A stretch of DNA of 64,000 nucleotides from Trichobilharzia regenti (taxonomy: Eukaryota > Platyhelminthes > Trematoda > Strigeidida > Schistosomatidae). Below are positions 20,721 to 32,449 of this stretch, in pieces. Made by a program: the position numbers and the translations under genes. The DNA lies in assembly GCA_944472135.2 (NCBI GenBank), contig CALYDD020000277.1:1-64000 (forward strand), in the 5' to 3' direction. Within the stretch, counting starts at the first letter, position 1; every line of letters begins with the position of its first letter. The notes under the pieces are model-generated. The model was not told the DNA's origin. It saw only the letters and a list, made by a program, of their open reading frames with translations, and did no database searches.

Positions 20721-21359
20721 GTAAGTGAAAAAAGTTAAGTAAAATAAAATGAAAATAATTTAATTGCCAAATTATGATAAACATTTTTCGTGGGTGATGT
20801 TTGAAGAAGCTACACTGTAATTTGAGAAGACTACTATTAATAGTGATAATAATAATGATAGCAGTAGCATTCAGTTTCATCCAGTACCTCATGTACTTCA
20901 GTGAGTGTGATTATATCATTGTTTTTGAAATATTTGAGGGTGTGTGTATATGCGTGTGTGTGTGTGTGTAAACATGGTGTCTTAAACACACTGACTTTCC
21001 TTTTTCAGATCACTTGTAGCCTATTGAATATTAATCGTCTCTGTTGTTTTTTTAAGTGAGATCAATTCGTTCTGGGTGTTGGGTGATGTTGTTGTTTATT
21101 TCTTAGAAGGGACATTGTGACTTCATGATCCAAAATGTACTCATCACATAAAGTATTTCTGAAAAAAGGGTAACACTTAAAATTCCAGTCATTCATTGAA
21201 ATTCGTCTGTTTACACTCAATTTCACACAGAATTATCAGTTTCATACCTGTGCATATTCTTGTGATCTTTTGTTGGTTGTTAGTTGACTGTAGAAGTTAT
21301 TCAGCTTTATTATATTTAACAGGTGTGTGTAATGAACTTAAGGACCGGTCTTTTTTGTT
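20721..21359. other. NT5C2 intron
   Basis: Unique AT-rich sequence with a (TG)n run at about 20939-20969. I see no repeat family. Confidence 0.5.
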
Positions 21360-21610
21360 ATTTTTATTTTGTTCCTTTACCGTCCGAAGGGAACATGGAG
21401 CAGCCTCAGGCTGGACCTTTGAAGTTTCAGTAGCATTGGTTTTTATTTTTACGAGGCGGGATTCCCAGCCTTACTTAAATCCAACCTTCTATCTTCACTG
21501 GACTTACTGTCAGCTAAGTGAAGTTTAGGAGTATGTTGGCCCCGGTGGTCGAACCCCGAACCATATGCGTGCGTGGTTGTGATCATTATTCCACTGTACC
21601 CACCAACGCA
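21360..21610 (-). repeat. tRNA-head SINE (type B, RTE tail), reverse
   Basis: The minus strand shows the head near 21600-21555 with GGTTCGGGGTTCGAC, the body, and a tail at 21360-21410 (CTCCATGTTCCCTTCGG, then AAGGAACAAAATAAA). It is similar to the RTE 3' terminus. Confidence 0.7.
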
Positions 21611-22089
21611 CAAGGATAAGGATAAGTTTGGTTAAAATAGTAGGTACTCTCCTTATTTGAGGTGTGAATAAAGAAGATTCATTTGTTGTACAATATAGTC
21701 TTGGTGATGATCACTTTCAACAGTAGGCCATTAAGTGTGTGTCCCTTGTGCCAATCATTTTAACCCCCCACTTACACTATCCATGCCACCAAGATTGTGA
21801 CTAGACTGTAGCGTTCGAAGTGTTTCAATGTATTGAAAGTAAATTGATGATTCATGACTGACTGGTCTGAATGTAGAATTTTGCAGAGAAGTGCAGCAAT
21901 CCAACTTTTCACACACCATGTAGGAAAAAAAGAGAGACAAACGAGTGGGGAAGAAGAAATTCGGAACAACGATAAGACGCAGAAATGTGAAGGAGAATAG
22001 GAATGGTGACATGGAAAAATAACGGATTTTTAATGTATATGGCAGAACACGTAAAGTGAATGCATGTGTGTCATTGGAAAAGATTTCGA
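21611..22089. other. NT5C2 intron
   Basis: Unique AT-rich sequence. The overlapping minus ORFs here have no recognisable family. Confidence 0.4.
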
Positions 22090-22900
22090 GCCATATCACC
22101 ATATCTCTCTCCAGTCATTGGTTCTGAGGAGTTTAACCAAGAAGTTCACACCTTCCCACGTGGCTCAAACTAACTGTCAAAGATTACATGGATTGTTGCT
22201 AGGTTTTGTTTTGACCACCAGTAACTTTTCCAGTCTGATGTTATATCACCGAAGATTGCTCATTGTGAAAGGGGATGGTCGGGCATGCGTAATACATGTC
22301 CTTACCACCTCAGTCAACGTAGTTTCACAACCTTATCGATTGGCTTGCCTTCCTTACGTAACACTTGACGCCTAACGTCAATGGTATTTAGTCACTTAGC
22401 ATGGGAGACAGAACGCAGATACTTATGATCAATGATGGCTGGCTTTTTCATGTCTTCCACTTTCAATGACCGTGTCTCATAGCTACATGGAAGGATGAGG
22501 TGAAATGGTTCGTTGTACACACACTTCCTTTAATCGATAATTGGATATCACGCCAACTATAAGTTAATGACTAAGTTATTAGTGGTATTCGAGATCTGTA
22601 GAGCAGACTTGGAGTGATGTTTTCAATTTCTTATTCTCAGTAGCAGATGACAGAATAACTGGATCACCCGTTGTCTGAGGGAAACTCATTATAGCCGTCA
22701 CACGTCTACCATGCATTATATCGATTTCACCTTTCGGTTCCGCATCGTTGTTTAGGCTATTTAGGTTGCTGTTAGTATTACAACCATCTATTCAACCTTT
22801 TAAGGTGATATCATCCCATCCAGATTAGCAAAGTAGGTCACTGTGGTATTCAAAGGGGAATCATTACCGTGTCAAGGTTAGGAGCCTTCAGTTTGGTGTG
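22090..22900 (-). mobile_element. R4/RTE-like LINE fragment, reverse
   Basis: The minus strand matches the second LINE type (C-terminal VSNIEVR region and upstream SDHR motif zone). Landmarks shared with 33680-34160 include CTTCCACTTTCAATG and the GTCAACGTAGTTTCAC zone. No frame is open. Confidence 0.65.
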
Positions 22901-23602
22901 AAATGGACGCACAAATTCAGCTGCTTTTTTGATTCCATCATAGATAAATTTAAAAAAGAGGAGTAGATTGACACTTTTCTATATTTCAAAGAGAGAATTA
23001 TTGGTTAAAAAATTGTTTGCATTGCTCATTGCCATGAGGGTGAAAGATGAGTTTAGTATGTATGTAGACAACTCATGTAAACTCATGGCTGGCATATTAC
23101 CGGTAATCGAAATCTGTAGTGGGAACCAGTGTGTGTACTGTGTTGATTGTGCTGATGGTTTTAACACACCTACTGGATTACTTATTACATCACAGGTATC
23201 CACCCCCCATCCCCACTAGACAGCATCATCAACATCTCACTTTTAAAACTCCATTATATAGTGTAGATTGCTTAGATTATAATTATGGCAGATCTGAGTA
23301 TTGCTACTTTTTTGTCTAATCAACACATTCAACATTCAGGTGTGATATCGTTCCCAACATGTGTAACTTGTTAAATCATTGCAGCATGGAAGGTGGTTTA
23401 ATCCATCACTGTTTGTATCAAAGTAGGGGCTGTTGGTTGGGTAAAGTGAATGTGTATAATACATTCACTTGAACTTATATTATCGATTTTATCACTATCT
23501 CATGTTTCGTTTAATCTTTATTGTCTCTCTTTTCTTTTTGCTTCTTTTTGATATCTCATCTCGTGTGTGTATGTGTGTATGCGTTAACTCAACTCACTGA
23601 AG
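22901..23602. other. NT5C2 intron
   Basis: Unique sequence ending in acceptor CACTGAAG at 23595-23602. The small ORFs at 22968-23319 are not recognisable. Confidence 0.5.
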
Positions 23603-23660
23603 GATGTAGCTCAAAAAATGGAAGAATCCTACGGTGCATTGGGCAGCATTTTCAGAAATG
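23603..23660 (+). CDS. NT5C2: NT5C2 exon (CYGMMGSLF segment)
   Basis: This 58-nt exon reads DVAQKMEESYGALGSIFRN plus one nucleotide of a Gly codon. Human cN-II has [20 protein letters not shown] here, and spacing from the preceding exon is exact (15 residues from RKIR to SYG in both). Acceptor is CTGAAG|G and donor AATG|GTTAGT. It enters in phase 0 and leaves in phase 1, which fits both neighbours. It is too short to show up as an ORF of its own. Confidence 0.9.
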
Positions 23661-24164
23661 GTTAGTTTACAAAGTTTACTTCTGTATATAGCTGATATGG
23701 ATGCTTAACGAATAGTCGATGTTGTTGTTGGTGTGTTTTTTTCTTTTTTTTCCAAATTGACAGTGATTCACCGTTTACATTTCAGGAAGGTTTTTATAAA
23801 CATATCAGCGTTATTCATTTGCTTCTTTGTTTGTCTGTCTGTTGGCCATCTTATCATGATCTTATTAGGTCATTTCATTATAACAGTAGCAACAACCATA
23901 ACAAAAAAGGAGAAGATCAATACAAACACGAATCATATTTCGTTCGCCTATGTAAATATTTGTTTGTTAGTCTGTTTTATTCCAGATCTCTGTCTCTCTG
24001 TCCTCTCTGTGTCCTTCTCTTCAGTGGGTGTGTATGTTGTTTATATATATTCGCATCAATCTGGGTGTATTCTAATTTTTGTAGGCAAATGTATTATTCA
24101 TTTAGTTGTGGGTTTGTTGTTGGCTGATATTAACTGATGACATAGCTAAACAGACATTCACCTG
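23661..24164. other. NT5C2 intron
   Basis: T-rich sequence. The plus ORFs at 23733-24137 are hydrophobic and low-complexity, and I reject them as genes. Confidence 0.4.
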
Positions 24165-25623
24165 ATTAGTGGAAAACGATGTTCAGTGTTGATTGGCTTC
24201 CAACTGTTCTCCTCCCTGATATTGGCTTGTCAGGTAATCGAATTTGCCCTTCCTTTTTTCCTTGTTAAATTGTGTGAATGCATACATTCACATTGAGGAC
24301 ATAGGGAAGTATGCCAGCTGGAATCCACCTGCTATAGACTGTGACTGTTACATTTTTATTTAGTATATTGGTTGAAAGTATCTGACTGACTGACTGACTG
24401 ATGGATCAACTTAGAGTATGGTGTGATGTAGATTGCCACAACTCACATGGAGCACAAGAGCAGAGAAAACGGAAATCGACGATTAATACAATGGACAAAT
24501 ACATCTGTGATGAAGATAAGAAGAATTCAATGAATATAAGTGAAGTTGTACAGGATGTACAGGAATATGATGAGGTGTGAATGCATCGTGAACCCCATCG
24601 TGAACAGTTTTGTTTTATTTGTCTAGCATCCTTGAGAACGCTAACCGAGTAGTAGTCTTCACCTACCTAAATGGTTGAGATCAGTAGTCGATAACTCTAA
24701 ATGTTGTGCAGCGTGTTCATCTGCAAGGATTATGTGATGTGTTTACTGCAAATCAACGAACGAGACACTGAAGTCAAACAGACTTACTCTCATCTGTGTG
24801 TTTTCTGTAGGTCAGTTACATAAGAACGCTAATGAATATGAATGGTTGTTGTCCCTTCATACAACAATCCCCAATGCAAAGTTATGCGCCCCTGCATTAC
24901 TTGTAGAGAGAGGTAATGTCATGTGTGCAGATACTTTCCAACACAAATTATTTTTAACACTTTTCCGCTCATATTGTAAGTAACTCAAATATATGACTAG
25001 GTTTGATGATTTATCAGGTCAATGGCTTATTTTTCCAAGTTTCTAACTGACAATCCCCGCCACCCCTCCACCTGTAATTCAAGTTGTGACACAACTTCTG
25101 TGACCTCCTTATTTTTTTGTGCGCAATTCTTAATCTGTGCATTTACAGAATATTCACAGAATAATCTAAACTCGTCTCTTAAATACTTAAGGAGATTATA
25201 GAGAATTGTAGACTGATAGTGATATTAGGGATGTCTGTGTGTGGGGGGGAGGGTGTATTTCTTCTAAACACAAAATCATCATTTTGTCACGTAGATTTTG
25301 TTTGTTTTTTTGGTTTGTGGGAACCCGAAAGCAAATCACTAGAGGTGCAATAAAAGTGAATCGATTGAGAATATCAAGGAAACAGAGTTTTCGAAGAAGA
25401 AAAAGGAGAAGCGGAAAATTACGAGAATAAAAGTCTACTGACTGTCTATCCCTTTCAATAGGCGTACAGTTGTGTGATTTGTCTAAGATTTAACTTGCTT
25501 GACTTGTATTCAAAAACATTATGCATCATCTTGGCGCATATTGAGTGTTGGTTAGTCTTTTGTAGACCTTTTGATCGATCACATGAAGACAGTTGAACAT
25601 TTATTAAAATAGTCGAAAACAGT
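24165..25623 (+). repeat. Direct duplication, left copy (1.46 kb)
   Basis: It matches 26598-28017 over its whole length with small indels. Landmarks include CTGACTGACTGACTGATGG, GTACAGGATGTACAGGAA and GTGTGGGGGGGAGGG. The small ORFs in it (24798-24983, 25239-25430) are not conserved in the other copy. I see no coding function. It lies entirely inside the intron between two NT5C2 exons. Confidence 0.95.
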
Positions 25624-25660
25624 GCGTCGGAGGCATAGCGATTAGGACGCTCGTCTAAGA
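25624..25660 (+). repeat. tRNA-head SINE (type B), head fragment
   Basis: GCGTCGGAGGCATAGCGATT, then AGGACGCTCGTC: the A-box end of the type B SINE, cut off at the start of a PLE fragment. Confidence 0.6.
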
Positions 25661-26022
25661 AAACTTGAAACAACTGAAACTTTTGCGCTGATGGGGTGTG
25701 ATGATTTGAAGTCTAAATATTTATTGGAGTGGGTTTTCTTCCTGAATATGGATATAATAAAATGTCCGTTTTCCCTCCTCTTAACTAGGCAGTCTAGAAA
25801 TGGTAGTTCACCGATGTCTGATTCTGCTTTCGATGTTAACTGGATACTGGAATATAGATTGTTTATTTTCTCCAGGAATGAACTGTGTAGATCTCGTTTT
25901 AGTGCTACAAAAGTATCATCCACATATCTTAACCATATTTTAGGAGTAAGTATGCTTGAAAAGATATTTTTGAATTTATTCATGTAAAGGTCGGCGACTA
26001 TTGGGGAGACTGGTGAACCCAT
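25642..26022 (-). pseudogene. PLE reverse transcriptase fragment
   Basis: It reads MGSPVSPIVADLYMNKFKNI (RT motif B region), then WLRYVDDTFVAL, whose YVDD is the catalytic Asp pair of Penelope-like RTs, then LPFLDCLVKRRENG and SSHPISAKVS. The upstream RT part is frameshifted, and the thumb and GIY-YIG endonuclease are missing. The last codons at the 3' end run into the SINE head. It would have been part of a retroelement polyprotein; it is now dead. Confidence 0.85.
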
Positions 26023-26597
26023 AGCAACACCATTTGTCTGTCTATATAAACTCCCTCTAAATGTAAAATAATTACTTTCTAGACAGAATTTTAAGCTCTT
26101 AATTATTTCACTGGTGTCCAGTGGACATCTTTGTGACAGTGTTGTATCTGATTCTAGTAGACTGGAAATTATATCGAGACTTTCGGTAATAGGGATGCTA
26201 GTATATAGTGAGTTAATATCATAGCTTACCAGAATGTCTTCTTTATCAATTTCTCAGTGTTCTCTTTGAGATTTGAAATCATATGAATTTTTTACAATAT
26301 TTTGAGTGTCCTTTTGTAGTGGTTGTAGAATAGAGAGTAAGTATTTAGAAATGCCCAAATGTTTTCAAACCGTTAAAAGTGAACTTGGTTTGGACATATT
26401 ATAAGTCAATGTCTATTTAGCTCACCTCTTAACTCTTTGTTATATATATGCTGAGATTTTGTAAATTCCGGTTTAATAATACTTTGAGAAAGCTATTAGC
26501 ATTAAATAGCGAAACGTCAGTAAAACAACAATATCGTTCTGTTTTTCATTCATTGGGAAATACAAAAAAACCTTTATTATAATGAAGACATTGACTT
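25661..26597 (-). mobile_element. Penelope-like element fragment, reverse transcriptase
   Basis: The minus strand encodes the RT core (see 25642-26022) and, further upstream in broken frame, YDINSLYTSIPI-like and TNGVAMGSPVSP sequence. Near 26490-26530 the plus strand carries a GCTATT...AATAGC hairpin followed by GAAACGTCAGTAAAAC. A related sequence is seen at 50295-50325. The fragment sits exactly between the two copies of the 1.4-kb duplication. Confidence 0.8.
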
Positions 26598-28017
26598 ATT
26601 AGTGGAAAACGACGTTCAGTGTTGGTTGGCTTCCAGTTGTTCTCCTCCTTGACATTAGTTTGTGAGGTGATTGAATTCACCCTTCATTTTTCGTTGTTAA
26701 AATGTGTGAATGCATACATTCACATTGAGGGCATAGGTGAAGTTTGCCAGCTGGAATCCACCTGCTATAGACTATGACTGTTACATTTTTATTTAGTATA
26801 TTGGTTGAAAGTATCTGACTGACTGACTGACTGATGGATCAACTTAGAGTATGGTGTGATGCAGATTGCCACAACTTGCATGGAACACAAGAGCAGAGAA
26901 AACGGAAATAGACTATTAATGCAATGGACAAATACATCTGTGATGAAGATAAGAAGAATTCAATGAATATAAGTAAAGTTGTACAGGATGTACAGGAATA
27001 TGATGAGATGTGAATGCATCGTGAACCCCATCGTGAACAGTTTTGTTTGATTTGTCTAGCATCCTTGAGAACGCTAACCGAGTAGTAGTCTTCACCTGCC
27101 TACGTGGTTGAGATCAGTAGTCGATAACTCTAAATGCTGTGCAGCGTCTTCATCTGCAAGGATTATGTGGTGTATTTTACTGCAAATCAATGAACAAGAC
27201 ATTGAAGTCAAACAGACTTACTCCCATCTGTTTGTGCCTGTAGATCAGTTGCATAAGAACGCTAATGAATATGAATGATTGTTGTCCCTTCATACAACAA
27301 CCTCCAATGCAAAGTTTTGCACCCCTGTATTACTTGCGGAGAGAGGTAGTGTCATGTGTGCAGATTACTTTCCAACACTTTTAACACTTTTCCGCTCATA
27401 TTGTAAGTTACTATACAACTCAAATATATGACTAGGTAGGTTTGATGATTTATCAGGTCAATGGCTTATTTTTCCAAGTTTCTAACTGACAATCCCCGCC
27501 ACCCCTCCACCTGTAATTCAAGTTGTGACCTCCTTATTTTTTTGTGCGCAATTCTTAATCTGTGCATTTACAGAATATTCACAGAATAATCTAAACTCGT
27601 CTCTTAAATACTTAAGGAGATTATAGAGAATTGTAGACTGATAGTGATATTAGGGATGTCTGTGTGTGGGGGGGAGGGTGTATTTCTTCTAAACACAAAA
27701 TCATCATTTTGTCACGTAGATTTTTTTTTGGTTTGTGGGAACCCGAAAGCAAATCACTAGGTGCAATAAAAGTGAATCGATTGAGAATATCAAGGAAAAG
27801 AAGCGGAAAATTACGAGAATAAAAGTCTACTGACTGTCTATCCCTTTCAATAGGCGTACAGTTGTGTGATTTGTCTAAGATTTAGCTCGCTTGACTTGTA
27901 TTCAAAAATATTATGCATCATCTTGGCGCATATTGAGTACTAGTTAGTCTTTTGTAGACCTTTTGATCAATCACATGAAGACAGTTGGACATTTTTTATA
28001 TAATAGTCGAAAACAGT
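26598..28017 (+). repeat. Direct duplication, right copy (1.42 kb)
   Basis: Counterpart of 24165-25623. It differs by point changes and short deletions: near 27420, 27535, 27725 and 27795 relative to the left copy, two of the deletions fall next to short direct repeats. Confidence 0.95.
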
Positions 28018-28081
28018 AGGGTTTATTATCGCATACAGATAAAAATGATGATACTTAAATCTACTAGGTACAATAAGCAAT

Positions 28082-28436
28082 GCGACCCAGCGTTCATAGC
28101 GGCGTTGCTTTTGATCCTTCGATATCGGCTCTTCCTATCATTTTGAAGCAGAAATCACCAAGCGTTGGATTGTTCACCCACTAATAGGGAACGTGAGCTG
28201 GTTTTAGACCGTTGTGAGACAGGTTAGTTTTGATCTACTAATGAGCACAGTAACCAGTGAAGTACAATCTCGCCGTGGCTATGGTAATCCTGTTTATAGT
28301 ACGAGAGGAACCACAGGTTCAGACAATTGGTATATTTGCCTGGTCGAAAGGCCAAGGGTGTGGAGCTACACCATCTGAGGGATTTAGACTGAACTCCTTT
28401 TATTTGCAACGGTACATTCCGTATCCGCCTCCCCGG
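28082..28436 (+). rRNA. 28S rRNA 3' fragment (pseudogene)
   Basis: It follows the 3' domain of eukaryotic large-subunit rRNA: CAGCGTTCATAGCG, CTTCGATATCGGCTCTTCC, CCAAGCGTTGGATTGTTCAC, AGGGAACGTGAGCTGG, the sarcin-ricin loop AGTACGAGAGGAACC and GGTTCAGACAATTGG. It ends at a probable 28S 3' terminus in GTATCCGCCTCCCCGG. Several small differences from the conserved rRNA (for example in the GATCTACTAATGAGCACAG region) indicate a decayed copy rather than a functional gene. It stands alone in the NT5C2 intron, directly before a SINE. Confidence 0.9.
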
Positions 28437-28440
28437 ACCA

Positions 28441-28675
28441 CTGCGTTGGTAGCACAGCGGTAAGGACGCTCGCCAACCATGCACATGGTCCAGGGTTCGA
28501 GCCTCGGACGGCACACTCCCTCTCCCGCTGAGTCAGAAATGAAGGTGGTAAAGAGGAAAGGTTGAGTATGAGGTGGCTAGCGACCCCATCCTGTAAAAAA
28601 TAAACACCACTGCTACAGAAACTTCAAGCCAATAGCTTGGAGCCCTTTGTTCCACTGGGGAACGTGAAGGAAAAA
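28441..28675 (+). repeat. tRNA-head SINE (type B, RTE tail), well preserved
   Basis: A box GGTAGCACAGCGGTAAGGAC, B box GGGTTCGAGCC, body TGGTAAAGAGGAAAGGTTG and AATAAACACCACTGC, tail TTGGAGCCCTTTGTTCCACT and an A-rich end. About 235 bp. The tail matches RTE 3' ends such as the reverse of 43420-43460. Confidence 0.85.
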
Positions 28676-29006
28676 AAATCTTCGAGGAGACAATACGTTT
28701 CGTGAGATAATGGAACATGCAGTGTGCTGCGGTCAAGGGATTTTGTGGCTCATCTTTGCGATATCACTTGGTGAACAATGAACCGCTAGGTGCAGTGTGG
28801 CACTTTTACTGTTCAACAACTGGTTAGTACAAAAAAAGACAACATAATAGTTGTTTGTCAGTTGTTTGTGTGAGTACTTTGAAGTAAGGACAGCAAATAA
28901 TATATATATGTAAAATGCTTCGAAGTTTATTTCTGTTTCCAACTTTTTGTCCGTTGGTGTATTATCTCGAATTCACCTTTTGTGTTTCTGATTCCATTGA
29001 TTTTAG
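28676..29006. other. NT5C2 intron
   Basis: AT-rich sequence ending in the acceptor CCATTGATTTTAG. I see nothing else in it. Confidence 0.5.
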
Positions 29007-29225
29007 GTTCACGACATACATTTTTCTCATCTCAAGTACTACGCTATGCAGATTTGTATTCATTTTCTTGTATCAATCTAATCTACTATCCATTGTGTTA
29101 TATGTTCCGTGCACCTACTATGCTTATGCCGCATGAGTCAACTGTGTCGCATGGAGATTCACCGAAAGACAGTTTCTCAGATTTGGATTTTGTGCCTTGT
29201 GGAATTCGTCGACGTACTAAAATTG
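29007..29225 (+). CDS. NT5C2: NT5C2 exon (effector-site and MPHESTV segment)
   Basis: It completes the Gly codon of the previous exon (G|GT) and reads [40 protein letters not shown] and [20 protein letters not shown], then [12 protein letters not shown]. Human cN-II has [20 protein letters not shown] and MPHESTVEH. The Q, R and Y of [10 protein letters not shown] correspond to the human ATP effector-site residues Q453, R456 and Y457, so allosteric activation may be conserved. Acceptor TTTTAG|GT, donor ATTG|GTAAAT, leaving in phase 1. The part after HESTV is diverged from vertebrates, as expected for the variable C-terminus. Confidence 0.95.
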
Positions 29226-30954
29226 GTAAATATTGATGTAATATTTATGTCTTCCAATCCTCTAGGCTGTTTGTGTGTGTGTGTGTCTGTGTATGTTTTG
29301 TCACTAGTTGGTTTGCACTGTGTGCGGGTGCAATGTGCTGCAGGATACAAAGTTTTTCGTCTGTGCTGAAATGCAGTTGTATCTCATGTGAAGCGTTCCT
29401 CGTTGTTTCGTTGCTTGGAACAGTTAGTAGCCATAATGAATTCGATTAGCTTTATTATAAGACAAAGTTTACCTGAAAAGTGCTGTGTATTATTTGCACA
29501 ATACATCTCGAAGAATCTGATCACACATACATACCCACTCGTGAATTCAGTTTGTGTGAAATTGGAAAAAGATGAAGGATCAAATAAATAAAAATAAACC
29601 ACCAGCATGGAATTTAAGCGTAAGCAGCACAAATTAGTTGATACCAGTGGTTGGAAAATAATCGGATGAGGATTACCGGTTGATCGTGTTCACAATTTAT
29701 ACATTTCGAGGTGAAATCTCACCACAGTGTCCTTTCGAAAACTGAAACTCTATCCAGATGACAATATCATAAGTGGCAGAAAGGAAGACCCCCTAGTGCT
29801 TATTAGCCAGACGAAGTGATGTAAACACCGATTACTTCCTCACATCAGTCGTTAAATGTTCAGGTTTTTGAGGGAAACTCTGTGTGTTGAAATTTCACCT
29901 CGTCGAACTGTGAAAATTTGAAATTGCTAATTTGATCGAATGTGTATCCCTTGTTCATCCAAGTGGCTAACTGGACAGACTATAGGCGGTTTGAAGTAAA
30001 TCGGCTTTCTGAGATGAGTAATACAAAGTAGACCGGTGATGAGCTTGTCGGAAAACAAGAGAAATGGTCGTTCATTGTGTAGGTCACTTCGATCATCTGT
30101 GAATGGTATCCAACTGCTCACGTCAGCCAGTCAGTCGGTCTGTCAGTCAGTAGTACATTACATAAGTGTAGCAATAAATTGTTCTGCACATACAACGGAG
30201 GCATGATTTTTCGTGTGGCTGTCGCCTCAGCATATTTGAGGATGCCCAGTTTGTCTGTTTTTGTGCATAATATTGAGGATTGTTTTGACATCAATCGTAT
30301 GCTGCTGCATATGCCTTTCACCACTTACGACGTTTGTTGTCTGTCTCCTGCCTGCGTTTATCGACGTTTGAATTGTTTTTCAAGGCATTCATGAAGACAG
30401 ATGTACACTACACTGTTCTTTTCTGCTGGTCTAGTTTTCGTATTGGTGTTTATTATGTGATAGTACTGCTTGCTGTCTGCTCAACAGTAATTAATATTGA
30501 GAGACTAGCAATGTGTGAAATATAATCTAATCAGTGCTTATGTATTTCTTTCTGTGTTCACAATGAGTCTATGTAGAAACTATTCTACCTAGAGATGTTG
30601 ACAGACATTTTTAAGAGGTGCTTAAGGCAATACCTCTATAATCTACTGAAATGTACATTTGTCTTGCCAGTTCAGCTGCACTCAAGTGTATGCTGTCGGT
30701 TTTTTCTAGTAAGTAGTGTGAAGTATGCGGTAGGAATATGAATAGTTGTCTTAAATGAAAAGTCGCATGGAAAGTACAGTGAAAAGGACGGTAGATAATG
30801 AGGAAATCAGCCTTGCGTAACATTAAATATTAAGTTGTTGCTGAAGTAAGCACCACTTATTGGAAAGAATGACATTTGAGGAGTAAATACTACGGTACCT
30901 AAGAACTGGCAGCTGATATCGCTGAAACAATTATTTGATTGTCATTAAATCTGT
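29226..30954. other. NT5C2 intron, mostly unrecognised
   Basis: AT-rich sequence of 1.7 kb. A stretch at about 29465-29600 (TTTACCTGAAAAGTG, then AATCTGATCACACATAC) resembles 33528-33640, so a short unnamed repeat may be present. No gene is seen. Confidence 0.4.
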
Positions 30955-32015
30955 ACCATCTGTCCCGTCCTTCGAAGTGAGGACGGGAATGGGGCAAGAC
31001 TGCCTACTATCGCCAATGATTTTTCTGATTGCAGTAGATTGGATAATGCGACAAACAACGGGCAATGAGGAAACAGACATAAAATGGTTCCACACAAAAA
31101 GAGACTTAGAGGATCTGGACTTTGCCGATGATATATGTCTGATTTCCCACAAACTGGAAGATATGCAAGTGAAAAGCAACAATTGGGCAGAAGATGCATC
31201 CAGAGAAGATAGGACACAACTTCAGGTGAACATAAAGAAAACAGAGGTAGGCGATGAAGATTCCTGGCCAACACCACCAGCAACAACAACAACAACAGTC
31301 AGCCAGAATAAATGGGAGGAACCTGAAAGAAACGACCTCCTTCACCTACCTACCCACCTACCTGGGAAGCATCGGCTGACGGAACTGACGCGGATATCAA
31401 AGCAGCGAGAATCGGGAAAGCAAAGCAAGACAAGCTTTCATTACTCTCAAGTCTGTGTGGAGGTCAACAGCACTCAGCATCAAAATGAAAATGAGATCCG
31501 GATTTTCAACTCAAATGTGAAGTCAGTCAGTGCTGCTTACTGCACGGATGAGAGACTTGGCCAGCGCGTCATGAAGAGCACCTCAAACAAACTGCAGAAC
31601 TTCATTAACAGCTAGCTGTCTTCGCTCAATGCTTCGCTCAAGATCAGATGGCTGGCCGGAAAAGATCAGCAACAGGGATCTCTGGCATTGAGCTAACCAA
31701 CTCAGTAGAAACCGATTGTGAAACAAATAGTCAGGAAGAAATGGCGATGGATTGGCTGCTCATACTCTGAGGAAACAAACCATCAAGGGACATCACAAGC
31801 ATTGAAGGGCATCACTCGATCGGAACCCGACTGAATGGGAAGCGTCGAGTTGGTCGTCATTGTGTGGGTGGGGTGACTTGGAGGAGGTCGTGTGAAGAGG
31901 AGATGAAAGCGTGTGGGCAGACATGGAGCGGGGTGAAAACGTTGGCAGAAAACCGGAGGGAATGGAGACGCGCGGCTGAAGCCCTGTGTTCCTCTAGGAA
32001 TTAAAGGATATAATA
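30955..32015 (+). mobile_element. RTE-like LINE 3' fragment
   Basis: It starts in RT motif B (FEVRTGMGQDCLLSPMIFLI), passes through LDFADDICLISHKLEDMQVK and runs to the RTE 3' end with ATAATAATAAT at 32010-32024. The plus ORF 30935-31615 covers only part because of frame-breaking short insertions (for example CTGG doubled in GATGGCTGGCCGG near 31650). Many of the same insertions are present in the reverse copy at 40680-41525. Confidence 0.9.
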
Positions 32016-32449
32016 ATAATAATAAATGGAAAGTGACGTCATCAATAGTTTGGATGTTGAGATGCTACGTAGGATATCCAGTCGGATCAAGTTGTTGTTT
32101 CAGCAGGCCATTTCATAAGCCTTCCATTCTGTACTTTATTCTCTAGGCAACTAACAAGCATCAGAAGTTATGTTTGTGTAGTTGTTTATCTCTGCTGTGA
32201 AGTCCAGTTGTTATTCATTCCTTCAATGTTTCAGACAAACTTTGTCATGTTCATTGTCGGTTCACACGTACATGACTGACTCTACTGTGTTGTCTAGGCT
32301 GCCATTCTTCTATGAAGTTTGTCTTTTGTCATAGAGGTTTTTTTCATATTTCTCTGAAGTTTAATAAAAAACGAATATGCGTATCATTGAGATTATTTTT
32401 TAACAATAATACCGTTATCTAATTGTCTATTTGTTCACAATTGTTGAAG
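32016..32449. other. NT5C2 intron
   Basis: Unique AT-rich sequence ending at acceptor ATTGTTGAAG. Confidence 0.45.

Noticed and set aside
20545..20892. 115-codon minus ORF
   Set aside because: It lies antisense over the NT5C2 exon at 20660-20720; the exon explains the open frame.
23733..24137. Two overlapping plus ORFs of 134 and 102 codons
   Set aside because: T-rich intron translated into hydrophobic residues; no domain, and located between supported NT5C2 exons.
28441..28520. tRNA gene at the type B SINE head
   Set aside because: A and B boxes are present, but there is no acceptor stem pairing or clear anticodon arm, and the same head recurs in many SINE copies.
28915..29136. 73-codon plus ORF overlapping the NT5C2 exon
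   Set aside because: It is in the wrong frame; the frame matching cN-II is the one used by the exon at 29007-29225.
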